64,000 nt of DNA from Rhodobacter sp. SY28-1. GTDB lineage: Bacteria; Pseudomonadota; Alphaproteobacteria; Rhodobacterales; Rhodobacteraceae. This document shows, one piece after another, positions 9,855-18,935 of this stretch. The notes below the pieces were generated by a model. That model saw only the letters and a program-made list of their open reading frames with translations. It had not been told where the DNA came from and searched no databases. The stretch spans positions 1 through 64,000 of the forward strand of contig NZ_STGH01000005.1 in NCBI RefSeq assembly GCF_005222785.1. The letters are read 5' to 3'. Each line of letters begins with the position of its first letter. Positions within the stretch are counted from its first letter, which is position 1. The position numbers were made by a program, and so were the translations under genes.

Positions 9855-10717
9855 GCCGCAACCCCTGCCATCGCCGCGCCCAGCAACCCCGCATCCGCCC
9901 CACATTCCGCCGGGACCAGCAGCGGGCTGCGGGTCTTGCGCAGGATGCGGACCCGCACCGCCTCGTCCAGATAGGCCACCAGCCCCGGCGCGCGGGACAG
10001 GCCGCCGCCCACCGGCACCACCTCCGCGCCCACCACGTTCACCACCATCGCCAGTGGCCCCGCGACCAGGTCGCGCCACAGCGCCATCGTCTCGCCCGCC
10101 TCGGCCTCGCCCGCCATCCAGCCCGCGATGATCGCTTCCGACCCCAGAAGTTCCGCTGTCCGCTTGCGGTGCAGCCGCTCCAGCCCGCGCGCAGAGCCCA
10201 CGGTGTCCACGCACCCCACCTGACCGCAGCCACACTGGAAGGCGAACTCACCCCGGATCACCGGGCCATGCCCCCATTCCCCGGCATAGCCGCCCGCGCC
10301 GGTGACGACCTGTCCGTCGCGCACCAGCCCGCCGCCGACGCCCGAGCCAAGGATCACCCCGAACACCGAGTGATGCCCCCGCCCCGCGCCCTGCATGGCT
10401 TCGGCCAGCGCAAAACAGTCGGCGTCGTTCAGCACCAGCACCGGCAGGCCGGTTGCCGCTTCCAGCGCAGGGGCCAGCGACAGACCGTCAATCGCCGGAA
10501 TGTTCGCTACCTTGCCCACGCCCGTCGCCGGATCGACCACCCCGGCGATGGAAATCGCAATCCCCGTTTCCTTTCCCGTGACGAAACCCGCGATGGCCGT
10601 CTGGAAGGCCGTCCTGTCGCCAAGGGGTGTCGGCACCTCCCCAAGTGGCCGCAACGTGCCGTCCCACAGCGCCGCCTTGATCCGGCTGCCGCCGATGTCG
10701 AATGCCAGGATCATCAC
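9845..10717 (-). CDS. ROK family sugar kinase, probable N-acetylglucosamine kinase
   Basis: The 290-residue product is a ROK kinase. The phosphate-binding motif is DIGGSRIKAAL near the start. The second nucleotide motif is GVILGSGVGGGLV, and the substrate motif is GYAGEWGHGPV. The zinc site CGCGQVGCVDT follows, where the usual final E is D. The EWGH motif is found in GlcNAc and glucose kinases, so NagK is the best guess, but glucose or mannose is possible. The gene leads a unit with cutC and perhaps the next gene and is divergent from pyrF. Confidence 0.9.
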   Translation of the reverse strand: MMILAFDIGGSRIKAALWDGTLRPLGEVPTPLGDRTAFQTAIAGFVTGKETGIAISIAGVVDPATGVGKVANIPAIDGLSLAPALEAATGLPVLVLNDADCFALAEAMQGAGRGHHSVFGVILGSGVGGGLVRDGQVVTGAGGYAGEWGHGPVIRGEFAFQCGCGQVGCVDTVGSARGLERLHRKRTAELLGSEAIIAGWMAGEAEAGETMALWRDLVAGPLAMVVNVVGAEVVPVGGGLSRAPGLVAYLDEAVRVRILRKTRSPLLVPAECGADAGLLGAAMAGVAAWA

Positions 10718-10802
10718 GTCCCCGTCCCGCCCCTTTTCCGCCAGTCTTGACAGCCCTTCCCCGCCCCGTCAAACCGCCGCCTGTCCCGGACAGGAGCCCC
10801 CG

Positions 10803-11540
10803 ATGCCCGCAGATGACCGCCTGATCGTCGCCCTCGACGTCCCGAACGTGGTGCAGGGTCTCGACCTCGTCGCCCGGATCGGTGACGCCGCCAGCTTCTA
10901 CAAGATCGGCCTCGGCATGCTGACCGGCGGGGGGCTGGCGCTGGCCAACGAGCTGAAGCACGAACAGGGCAAGCGCATCTTCCTGGACATGAAGCTGTTC
11001 GACATCGGCGCCACGATCGAGGCCGCCGTCCGGGGCCTTGCGCAATACGACCTCGACTTCCTGACCGTCCACGGCGACCCGCAGGTCGTGAGCGCCGCCG
11101 CAACCGGCAAAGGCGCGACGGACCTCAAGATCCTTGCCGTCACCATCCTCACCTCGCTTGACCGCGCCGATCTGGACGCCAACCTCATCAGGCCCGGCGA
11201 CATCCACGACATCACCCTTGAACGCGCCGCCCGCGCCCTGCAAGCCGGGGCCGATGGCGTCATCGCCAGCCCGCAAGAGGCCGCGATGATCCGCGCCCTC
11301 CCCGAGGCAGCAGGCAAACTCATCGTCACCCCCGGTGTCCGCCCGTCCGGCAGCGCCACCGGCGACCAGAAGCGCATCGCCACCCCGCACCAGGCCATCG
11401 CCGACGGGGCCGATCACATCGTCGTCGGCCGTCCTGTCTGGCAAGCCAAGGACCCGGCCGCCGCCGCCCGCGCGATCATTGCCGAACTTCCAGCAGCGCA
11501 CGAAGACCGCGGTCACAACACGCTGCGAAAAGCCAAGTAA
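10803..11540 (+). CDS. pyrF: Orotidine 5'-phosphate decarboxylase
   Basis: PyrF catalyses the last step of UMP synthesis, decarboxylating OMP. The 245-residue product has the early LIVALDVPN strand, the catalytic DMKLFDIGATIEAA motif (Asp-x-Lys-x-x-Asp-Ile), TVHGDP and the phosphate-binding VTPGVRPSG and IVVGRPVW loops. Length matches the short bacterial class. GGAG in the run before the ATG acts as binding site. It stands alone, divergent from the ROK kinase. Confidence 0.97.
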   Translation: MPADDRLIVALDVPNVVQGLDLVARIGDAASFYKIGLGMLTGGGLALANELKHEQGKRIFLDMKLFDIGATIEAAVRGLAQYDLDFLTVHGDPQVVSAAATGKGATDLKILAVTILTSLDRADLDANLIRPGDIHDITLERAARALQAGADGVIASPQEAAMIRALPEAAGKLIVTPGVRPSGSATGDQKRIATPHQAIADGADHIVVGRPVWQAKDPAAAARAIIAELPAAHEDRGHNTLRKAK

Positions 11541-11571
11541 AAGAATCAGCCTTTACAAAGGCGACCAATTT

Positions 11572-11597
11572 AGTCAGACAATCTGGAAATCCTGACT
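11572..11597. promoter_or_regulatory. Inverted repeat upstream of imelysin 1, possible iron operator
   Basis: AGTCAG at 11572-11577 and CTGACT at 11592-11597 form a six-base inverted repeat with a 14-base A/T-rich spacer. It ends 14 bases before the imelysin start, where it would overlap the promoter or leader. Iron-uptake genes of this order are known to carry operators for iron regulators, but I cannot match this one to a named consensus from memory. Confidence 0.45.
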
Positions 11598-11611
11598 GAA
11601 AAGGTTTCCCG

Positions 11612-12862
<1,251 letters not shown>

Positions 12863-12866
12863 AATC

Positions 12867-13094
12867 ATGATCGTCTGCCACTGCCAGTCCATCTCTGACC
12901 ACGACATCCGCGCGGCGGTGGCCTGGATGCGCGCCGCCGATCCGCAAACGCTGATTACCCCCGGGAAGGTCTACCGCGCGCTTGGCAAACGGGCCGATTG
13001 CGGGGGGTGCATGCCCCTGTTTCTTGATACGCTGCGGCAGGTACCGGCCTTCCGAATCCCCGCTTCGCCCGATCCGGTCCGCAAGGTCGGCTAA
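12867..13094 (+). CDS. bfd: Bacterioferritin-associated ferredoxin
   Basis: Bfd is a small [2Fe-2S] protein that delivers electrons to bacterioferritin to release stored iron. The 75-residue product shows the four ligand cysteines at C4, C6, C45 and C48 (VCHCQ and DCGGC), the exact family pattern. It begins four bases after the imelysin 1 stop and is followed by bfr, its natural partner. The C-terminal tail after residue 55 is not conserved in the family. Confidence 0.95.
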   Translation: MIVCHCQSISDHDIRAAVAWMRAADPQTLITPGKVYRALGKRADCGGCMPLFLDTLRQVPAFRIPASPDPVRKVG

Positions 13095-13151
13095 GGGAAC
13101 CGCCCCCCGCACCTGGCCGTTGATTCGGCCCAAGGCACGAAAGGAACCGAC

Positions 13152-13637
13152 ATGAAGGGTGATGCAAAAGTCATCGACTACCTCAACGCAGCGCTGCGGT
13201 CCGAACTGACCGCCGTCAGCCAGTACTGGCTGCATTACCGGCTGCAGGAAGACTGGGGGGTCGGCCACCTTGCCGACAAGTCCCGGGCCGAGTCGATCGA
13301 GGAGATGCATCACGCCGACAAGCTGATCGCACGGATCATCTTCCTGGAAGGCCATCCGAACCTGCAGAAGCTCGACTCGCTGCGGATCGGCCAGACGGTG
13401 CGCGAGACGCTGGAGGCAGACCTTGCCGCCGAGCATGACGCACGCACCCTCTACATCGAGGCCCGCAAGCATTGCGATCAGGTCGGCGATTTCGTGACTC
13501 GCGCGCTGTTCGACGACCTTCTCGCCGACGAGGAAGGTCACATCGACTTTCTCGAAACCCAGCTGGGCCTGTTCGACACGCTGGGTGCCGACAAGTACAG
13601 CCTTCTGAACGCCAAGCCCGCCAGCAAGGCCGAGTGA
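13152..13637 (+). CDS. bfr: Bacterioferritin
   Basis: Bacterioferritin is the 24-subunit haem-containing iron store. The 161-residue product has all ferroxidase ligands in register: E18, E51, H54, E94, E127 and H130. Met52, the axial haem ligand, is also present, so this is a true haem-binding form. AAGGAA lies before the start. A hairpin terminator follows the stop. Its place after bfd fits a storage and release pair. Confidence 0.97.
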   Translation: MKGDAKVIDYLNAALRSELTAVSQYWLHYRLQEDWGVGHLADKSRAESIEEMHHADKLIARIIFLEGHPNLQKLDSLRIGQTVRETLEADLAAEHDARTLYIEARKHCDQVGDFVTRALFDDLLADEEGHIDFLETQLGLFDTLGADKYSLLNAKPASKAE

Positions 13638-13662
13638 TCCAGCTCCGGTCCGGATCCTCTGC

Positions 13663-13696
13663 AAGTTCCCGCCCCGATCCCGCGGGTCGGGAACTT
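13663..13696 (+). terminator. Terminator after bfr
   Basis: Nine base pairs (AAGTTCCCG at 13663-13671 with CGGGAACTT at 13688-13696), followed by CTTCATTT. It closes the imelysin-bfd-bfr unit before lacI. Confidence 0.72.
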
Positions 13697-13716
13697 CTTC
13701 ATTTATCCAGGGCGCC

Positions 13717-13734
13717 TTTGACCATATAGTCAAA
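13717..13734. promoter_or_regulatory. Palindromic operator candidate upstream of orphan LacI gene
   Basis: TTTGACCATATAGTCAAA is an 18-bp near-perfect palindrome (only the pair at positions 7 and 12 mismatched). It is 55 bases upstream of the LacI start. It lacks the central CG of many LacI sites, so a different regulator is possible. Confidence 0.55.
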
Positions 13735-13788
13735 TCCTTCAGGTCGGCGCGACATCCGGTTCGCATCGACACTTGAAGGGCGACCAGG

Positions 13789-14805
13789 ATGGGCGGAAGG
13801 GATCCGAAAGCTGCGTCACCGCGACCGACGCTGAAGACCATCGCCGACCTTTGCGGTCTGGGGGTGCCCTCGGTCAGCCGTGCGCTGAACGATTCGCCCG
13901 AGATCGGCGAGGAAACCAAGCGCCGGGTTCGCCAGATCGCCGAGGAAGTGGGGTATGTCCCCGACCGTGCCGGCTTGCGCCTGCGCACCGGGCGCACCTT
14001 CACCATCAGCCTCGTCTTCCGCATCTCGCCCGACGACCAGATGAGCCGGTTGATCCCTTCGATTGCGCGGGCGCTGCTGTCGACAGGCTTCCAGATCACC
14101 ATCACTCCCGCCCTGTCGCATGAGGACGGGCTGCAGGCGATTCGGCAGGTGGTCGAAGGGCGCATGGCCGATGCGGTGATCTTCAATGAAACCCTGATCG
14201 ACGACCCGCGCACCGCCTATCTGCTGGATCGCCGCTTTCCCTTCGCCACGCACGGGCGCAGCAGGCTTTCGCATCTGCACCCGTACTACGATTTCGACAA
14301 CGGCGCCTTTGCCGAGCAGGCGGCGCAGCTTCTGCAGCACCGGGGGCGTCGGGGGCTGACGCTGTTTGGCCCGCCACATGACCGATACTACGGCCTCGAC
14401 ACGTTCCAGAAGGCGGCCGAAGCGGCCCGCGCGCTGGACCTGAACTTCGAGGAAATCGGCGAGGCGACAATCAGCAGCTCGCTTGAGGGCCTGCAGGCCG
14501 CCGCACGGCGCCATGTGGCCGCACGACCGGCCTGCGACGGCTTTGTCTGCTCGTCCGACATGGCCGCGCTTGCCGTGACCTCGGCCATGACCGAGGCGGG
14601 TCGCGTGATCGGCAGGGATTTCGACGTAATCGTCAAGGGTTCGCGCCGCCTTCTTGGGATGGTGAACCCCGGTATCATCGTGATCGATGAGGACACCCAG
14701 CGCGGGGCCGATTTCCTGGCCCGGGCGGTTTTGCAGGCGGTCCGCACCCCGGACCTGCCGCCCCTGCAAGACGTCGAGCAGCCGGACTTCTCGGGATTTC
14801 TGTAA
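13789..14805 (+). CDS. LacI-family transcriptional regulator (orphan)
   Basis: The 338-residue product has an N-terminal LacI helix-turn-helix (about 14-60: LKTIADLCGLGVPSVSRALN, then the hinge region) and a periplasmic-binding-protein-like ligand domain with DAVIFNETLIDD and CDGFVCSSDMAALAV. Such proteins respond to sugars. No sugar transport or catabolic gene adjoins it. It stands between bfr and a di-haem oxidase, both iron-related, so it either controls distant genes or was inserted here. A hairpin follows the stop. Confidence 0.93.
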   Translation: MGGRDPKAASPRPTLKTIADLCGLGVPSVSRALNDSPEIGEETKRRVRQIAEEVGYVPDRAGLRLRTGRTFTISLVFRISPDDQMSRLIPSIARALLSTGFQITITPALSHEDGLQAIRQVVEGRMADAVIFNETLIDDPRTAYLLDRRFPFATHGRSRLSHLHPYYDFDNGAFAEQAAQLLQHRGRRGLTLFGPPHDRYYGLDTFQKAAEAARALDLNFEEIGEATISSSLEGLQAAARRHVAARPACDGFVCSSDMAALAVTSAMTEAGRVIGRDFDVIVKGSRRLLGMVNPGIIVIDEDTQRGADFLARAVLQAVRTPDLPPLQDVEQPDFSGFL

Positions 14806-14817
14806 GCCCGCGCCTGA

Positions 14818-14847
14818 CTGGTCCGGCCGCAATCGCAGCCGGACCAG
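14818..14847 (+). terminator. Hairpin after orphan LacI gene
   Basis: Ten base pairs (CTGGTCCGGC at 14818-14827 with GCCGGACCAG at 14838-14847) with a ten-base loop, starting 13 bases after the lacI stop. There is no U tract, so it may be a weak or Rho-assisted terminator. Confidence 0.55.
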
Positions 14848-15079
14848 GGTGCAGGGATCAACCTGGAAACTCACCACGCGCACCGCACAGGCCTTCATGT
14901 TTGCAGTTTGGCGCGGAAAGGCGCAATCGTTTTCGTGAGCCCGATCAAAACCTTGACCTGCACCCTAGGACAAAGCCGCAAAGCCCTCCCTGTGCCCGCG
15001 CCCGCCGTGCTGCGTCGATTGGTCGTCCGACACCACGCCCGTCATTTTCCGATTGAAACAGTCAACATTGCAGGAGTAT

Positions 15080-15098
15080 GACTCCGTCAACCGGAGTC
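15080..15098 (+). promoter_or_regulatory. Hairpin covering the ribosome binding site of the DUF1111 gene
   Basis: GACTCCG at 15080-15086 pairs perfectly with CGGAGTC at 15092-15098 around a five-base loop. The GGAG used to start the gene at 15103 lies in the 3' arm, so folding would hide it. A second AGGAG at 15072-15076 leads to an out-of-frame ATG at 15078. This looks like a translational control element, possibly opened by upstream translation. Confidence 0.45.
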
Positions 15099-15102
15099 AG
15101 CC

Positions 15103-16608
15103 ATGCGTCTCGCCCTTCTCCTTGTCCTTGCTGCCGCGCCCGCCTTCGCCCAGGCCCTGGACGACCGCCACCTGCCCGTAATCCCCCGCACGCCCGAAGA
15201 CCAGGCCAAGATCGACACCGTCCTCGCCCCGCCCACCGACTTCTCCAAACCTGAACCCTTCGAGGCCAAATCCGCCGGGGCCGCCACCGTCCGCGCCATC
15301 GCCACCGCCGACGCCTTCTCGCAGCACTCCGCCAACATGCCCTTCAACCGCGAGATGGACTTCAAGCTGGGCAATGCGCTGTTCCGCAAGACCTGGGTCG
15401 CCGCCCCAGCCTCCACCAAGGCCTCCGACGGCCTTGGCCCTCTCTACAACGCGCGCGCCTGCCAGGACTGCCACCTGAAGGACGGCCGCGGCCACACGCC
15501 CCCCGATGCCGACGCCTCCCGCGTGTCGATGTTCCTCCGCCTCTCCGTCCCCGGCGGCCCCTCGCCCGAGGGCATCGCCGACTGGATCGCCACCCAGCCC
15601 GATCCCACCTACGGCGGCCAGCTCCAGGACCTCGCCGCCCCCGGCCATGCCGCCGAGGGCCGGATGAACATCACCTGGACCGAGACCCCCGTCACCCTTC
15701 CCGACGGCACCACCGTCTCCCTCCGCGCCCCTGCCTACAGCCTCAATGACCCCGCCTACGGCCCCCCCAGCGACGGCCTTATGCTCTCCCCCCGTGTCGC
15801 CCCCCAGATGATCGGCCTCGGCCTGCTGGAGGCGATCCCCACCGCCGACATCCTTGCCCTTGCCGACGAGGACGATGCCAACGGCGACGGCATCTCCGGT
15901 CGCCCGCAGATTGTCCCTTCCGTCGAGTTCGGCACCCCCATGTTGGGTCGCTTCGGCCTCAAGGCCGGCGCCCCCACCGTCCGCGAACAATCCGCCGGGG
16001 CTTTCGCGGGAGATATGGGCTTGTCCACCCCACTCCACCCGGACCCCTGGGGCGATTGCACCACCGGCCAGGCCGCTTGCCGCGACGCCCCGCACGGGCA
16101 AGAGCCCGGCACCCGCGACGGTCTGGAGGTCGACGGCCCAAGCCTTGACCTTGTCAGCTTCTATTCCCGCAATCTCGGCGTGCCCGAACGGCGCAACATC
16201 GACGACCCCCAGGTCCTGCGCGGCAAGGAGCTGTTCCACAGCCTGAACTGCACCGGCTGCCACACGCCAAAACACGTCACTCACCGACTCGACGGCCAGC
16301 CGGAGCAGAGCTTCCAGCTGATCTGGCCCTACACCGACCTGCTCCTGCACGACATGGGGCCGGGCCTTGCCGACAACCGCCCCGAGGGCCGCGCCACGGG
16401 CAGCGAATGGAAGACCCCTCCCCTCTGGGGCATCGGCCTGACCGCCCAGGTCTCAGGCCACACCGAATACCTGCATGACGGCCGCGCCCGCAGCCTCCTG
16501 GAGGCGATCCTCTGGCACGGTGGCGAGGCGCAATCCCAACGCGACGCCGTCGCCGCCATGTCCACCGAAGACCGCGAGGCCCTCCTCGCCTTCCTGGGAA
16601 GCCTCTGA
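15103..16608 (+). CDS. Di-haem oxidoreductase, DUF1111 (thiol-oxidoreductase-like)
   Basis: The 501-residue exported protein has a signal peptide (first 16 residues, cut after AFA) and two c-type haem sites, CQDCH at 120-124 and CTGCH at 383-387. This is the DUF1111 di-haem family that is regularly encoded with imelysins, where it is thought to supply redox chemistry for iron uptake in the periplasm. It is followed by imelysin 2 and a DUF1513 gene with overlapping stops and starts, making one operon. Codon choice is strikingly rich in C in the third position even for this genome. Confidence 0.92.
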   Translation: MRLALLLVLAAAPAFAQALDDRHLPVIPRTPEDQAKIDTVLAPPTDFSKPEPFEAKSAGAATVRAIATADAFSQHSANMPFNREMDFKLGNALFRKTWVAAPASTKASDGLGPLYNARACQDCHLKDGRGHTPPDADASRVSMFLRLSVPGGPSPEGIADWIATQPDPTYGGQLQDLAAPGHAAEGRMNITWTETPVTLPDGTTVSLRAPAYSLNDPAYGPPSDGLMLSPRVAPQMIGLGLLEAIPTADILALADEDDANGDGISGRPQIVPSVEFGTPMLGRFGLKAGAPTVREQSAGAFAGDMGLSTPLHPDPWGDCTTGQAACRDAPHGQEPGTRDGLEVDGPSLDLVSFYSRNLGVPERRNIDDPQVLRGKELFHSLNCTGCHTPKHVTHRLDGQPEQSFQLIWPYTDLLLHDMGPGLADNRPEGRATGSEWKTPPLWGIGLTAQVSGHTEYLHDGRARSLLEAILWHGGEAQSQRDAVAAMSTEDREALLAFLGSL

Positions 16609-17645
16609 TGACCGCGCACCCGACCAAACGGAACTCTGCCCTCCACCCCGCCTCCCCTCCCCCTGCCGGGGCAAGCGCCAGGGAGGGGGGCCACCTGCCC
16701 AAGATACTCTCGACGCTCGTGGCGCTCCTCACGGCTCCCGCTACCGCCGACACCGCCTCCGTCGTGCAGGACCACAGCCGACCCGGCTTCGCCGCCTTTG
16801 CCGAGGCCGCCCAGTCCCTCGCCGCCATTGAAAGCTGCGACCCCGCCGCCCTCCGCCCCGCGTTCAACGCTACCTTTGACGCCTGGATGCAGGTCGCCCA
16901 CCTCACACTCGGCCCCGCCGAGGAAGACGGACGCGGCCTTGCCGTCCTGTTCTGGCCCGACCCGAAAGGCTCTGGCTGGAAAGCGCAGCGCGCGCTTCTC
17001 GACTCCCCCCCGACGGCTGAAGACATGGCCCAGCACTCCGTTGCCGCCCGCGGCCTGCCAGCCCTCGAACGCCTGCTCTACCCGATCGAGACGCTGGCAA
17101 CCGACCCCTGCCCGCTGATCCGAGTCACCGCCGACGACCTCGCCACCACTGCCACTGCGCTCAACGCCGCCTGGGGCCCCTACGGCGACCTTCTCCTCAC
17201 CGCGGGACAGCCCGGTAACACCCGTTTCCTGAAGCCCGAAGAGGCCACCCAGGCCCTGTTCACCCAACTCGCCACCGGGCTTGAGGCTTTGGCAGACCGC
17301 CGCATCGGCCGCCCCTTGGGCACCTTCGATAAGCCGCGCCCCGACCTGGCCGAGGCCCATGCCTCTGCCCGCTCAGTCCGCAACATCGCCCTGTCGCTTG
17401 CCGCGCTGCGGGACCTTGCACTCACCCTCGACCCCGACAGCCCCAAAACTCTGGCCGCATTCGACCATGCCATCGCGCTGGCCGAAGGCCTGGACCCCGA
17501 CATCGACCGCATCACCGACCCGCAAGGCTGGCTGAAGCTGGAAATCCTGCAGCAGGCTGTCCGCAGCACCCGCGATACCGTCGTGGCCGAGCTTGGCCCG
17601 GCCCTTGGCGTGGAACTCGGCTTCAACTCGCAGGACGGGGACTGA
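16608..17645 (+). CDS. Imelysin-family protein (imelysin 2)
   Basis: A 345-residue exported imelysin-like protein, shorter than imelysin 1 and of the type found after DUF1111. It has FNATFDAWMQVAHLTLGPAEEDGRG and the RGLPALERLLYP segment in place of the GxHxxE core. The start overlaps the DUF1111 stop by one base (TGATG). The signal peptide (KILSTLVALLTAPATADT) is preceded by an unusual 30-residue, proline-rich leader encoded by repeat-like DNA. No other in-frame start lies closer to the signal peptide. Confidence 0.88.
   Translation: MTAHPTKRNSALHPASPPPAGASAREGGHLPKILSTLVALLTAPATADTASVVQDHSRPGFAAFAEAAQSLAAIESCDPAALRPAFNATFDAWMQVAHLTLGPAEEDGRGLAVLFWPDPKGSGWKAQRALLDSPPTAEDMAQHSVAARGLPALERLLYPIETLATDPCPLIRVTADDLATTATALNAAWGPYGDLLLTAGQPGNTRFLKPEEATQALFTQLATGLEALADRRIGRPLGTFDKPRPDLAEAHASARSVRNIALSLAALRDLALTLDPDSPKTLAAFDHAIALAEGLDPDIDRITDPQGWLKLEILQQAVRSTRDTVVAELGPALGVELGFNSQDGD
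16645..16712 (+). repeat. GC-rich imperfect hairpin repeat inside the 5' end of imelysin 2
   Basis: A C-rich arm (CCCCTCCCCCTG) and a G-rich arm (CAGGGAGGGGGG) flank GCCGGGGCAAGCGC, and the stretch ends in CCCAAGATACTC, which resembles the end of other intergenic repeats in this window (AAATACTC). It encodes the unusual leader before the imelysin signal peptide. Confidence 0.5.
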
Positions 17646-18691
17646 TGCAGCGCCGGACGTTTCTGGCCAGTCTGGCCGCAAGCCTCGCCCCGCGCCTGAC
17701 CTGGGCCGATGTCGGCGCCCCCGCCTTCCTTGCTGCCGGAAAGCGGGGAGAGGAGTTCTTCCTCCATGGCCTCACCACCACTGGCACCAGCCTCTTCCGC
17801 ATCCCTCTCCCGGGACGCGGCCACGCTGCCGCCGCCCATCCCATGCGGGCCGAGGCCGTGGCCTTTGCCCGTCGCCCCGGCACTTTCGCGCTGGTGATCG
17901 ACTGCGCCAGAGGAGCGATCCGCCACCGGCTGACCCCGCCCGAAGGGATGCAGTTCAACGGGCACGGCGCATATTCCGCGGACGGCAGCCTGCTGATGAC
18001 CTCCGAGGTCGTGGCCGAAACCTCCGAAGGCCGCGTCGGCCTGTGGGACACCGCGCGCTACTCCCGACTTACCGACTGGCCCAGCCACGGCATCGGCCCC
18101 CATGAAATCAAGCGCCTGCAAGATGGCCGCCTGGCCGTGGCGAACGGCGGCATCCGGACTGACCCTGTCGACCGGACCAAGCTCAACATCCCCGACATGC
18201 GACCCAATCTGACGCTGCTGGCCGAAGACGGTACCCTACTCGACCAGATCGAACTTCCCGACCTGCACCAGAATTCTATCCGCCACCTCGCGCTGTCGGG
18301 CGACCGGATCGCCTTCGCCATGCAATGGGAAGGCGACCCGGCCGAGCCCGTCCCGCAACTCGGCCTCTGGACCCCCGGCTCCGCCCCGATCCTCTGCACG
18401 CCGCCCGAGGCGCAGGCCTTCACGATGCAGGGCTATGCAGGGTCCGTCGCCGCAACAGGCGACCGCTTCCTCATCACCTCACCCAAGGGCGGCGCGCTGA
18501 TGCTGTTCGACGCGGGCGGAGCGCACATTGCCACTCATCACCGCCCCGACCTTTGCGGCGCGGCGACCGCAGGCGCTGGCTTCACCGTCACGGACGGTCA
18601 GGGCGCGGTCTGGTCCGCCAGCGACGATGGCCTCACCTCGCTTGCCACCGATAAAACCCAATGGGACAACCACCTCGTCGCGCTTGGCTGA
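17645..18691 (+). CDS. DUF1513 family protein, exported
   Basis: A 348-residue protein with a twin-arginine-like signal (MQRRTFLASLAASLAPRLTWA) and a predicted propeller-like body, including GHGAYSADGSLLMTSEVVAE, GRVGLWDT and HGIGPHEIKRL. DUF1513 proteins are the fourth member of the imelysin iron-uptake set. It starts on the last base of imelysin 2 (TGATG-type overlap), so all three genes from 15103 are translationally linked. Its biochemical job is unknown. Confidence 0.9.
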   Translation: MQRRTFLASLAASLAPRLTWADVGAPAFLAAGKRGEEFFLHGLTTTGTSLFRIPLPGRGHAAAAHPMRAEAVAFARRPGTFALVIDCARGAIRHRLTPPEGMQFNGHGAYSADGSLLMTSEVVAETSEGRVGLWDTARYSRLTDWPSHGIGPHEIKRLQDGRLAVANGGIRTDPVDRTKLNIPDMRPNLTLLAEDGTLLDQIELPDLHQNSIRHLALSGDRIAFAMQWEGDPAEPVPQLGLWTPGSAPILCTPPEAQAFTMQGYAGSVAATGDRFLITSPKGGALMLFDAGGAHIATHHRPDLCGAATAGAGFTVTDGQGAVWSASDDGLTSLATDKTQWDNHLVALG

Positions 18692-18703
18692 CCTGCATCG
18701 AAA

Positions 18704-18826
18704 CCTTTGGTCTTTCCCTTCGACAAGTATCCTCTGGGGGTTTGGGGGGCGAAGCGCCCCCATTGCCCGAGGAGGAGGCGAAGGCCGGCGACGAGACAAA
18801 AGGTGTTCGCGCGTCAGCGCTCAATT
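18704..18826 (-). repeat. About 120-bp dispersed repeat, copy 1
   Basis: This stretch aligns along its whole length with the reverse complement of 61052-61172. Shared blocks in order are GGGGGTTTGGGGG, CCGAGGAGGAGG, CGACGAGACAAAAGGT and CGCGCGTCAGCGCTCAATT. It lies between the ends of two convergent genes, just before a copy of the 70-bp element. Confidence 0.8.
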
Positions 18827-18862
18827 GGAAAACCGCCCCAATCCGCGCAGAATTCAGAGATT

Positions 18863-18932
18863 AAGAAACCCCTAACGCCCGCGACCAAGTCATTGCTTTC
18901 ATTGTCATTCTTGGTTTTGTCCACCGTGGACA
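18863..18932 (-). repeat. 70-bp palindrome-led element, copy A
   Basis: Read on the minus strand, the palindrome TGTCCACGGTGGACA (18918-18932) is followed by 40 bp and then by CGTTAGGGGTTTCTT, ending at 18863. It matches 36993-37062 without a gap. Here it is between the 3' ends of convergent genes, so it is not a promoter for either neighbour. Confidence 0.82.
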
Positions 18933-18935
18933 CTC

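Noticed and set aside
10488-11516. Large minus-strand frame opposite pyrF
   Set aside because: A shadow of pyrF, which has clear catalytic motifs on the plus strand.
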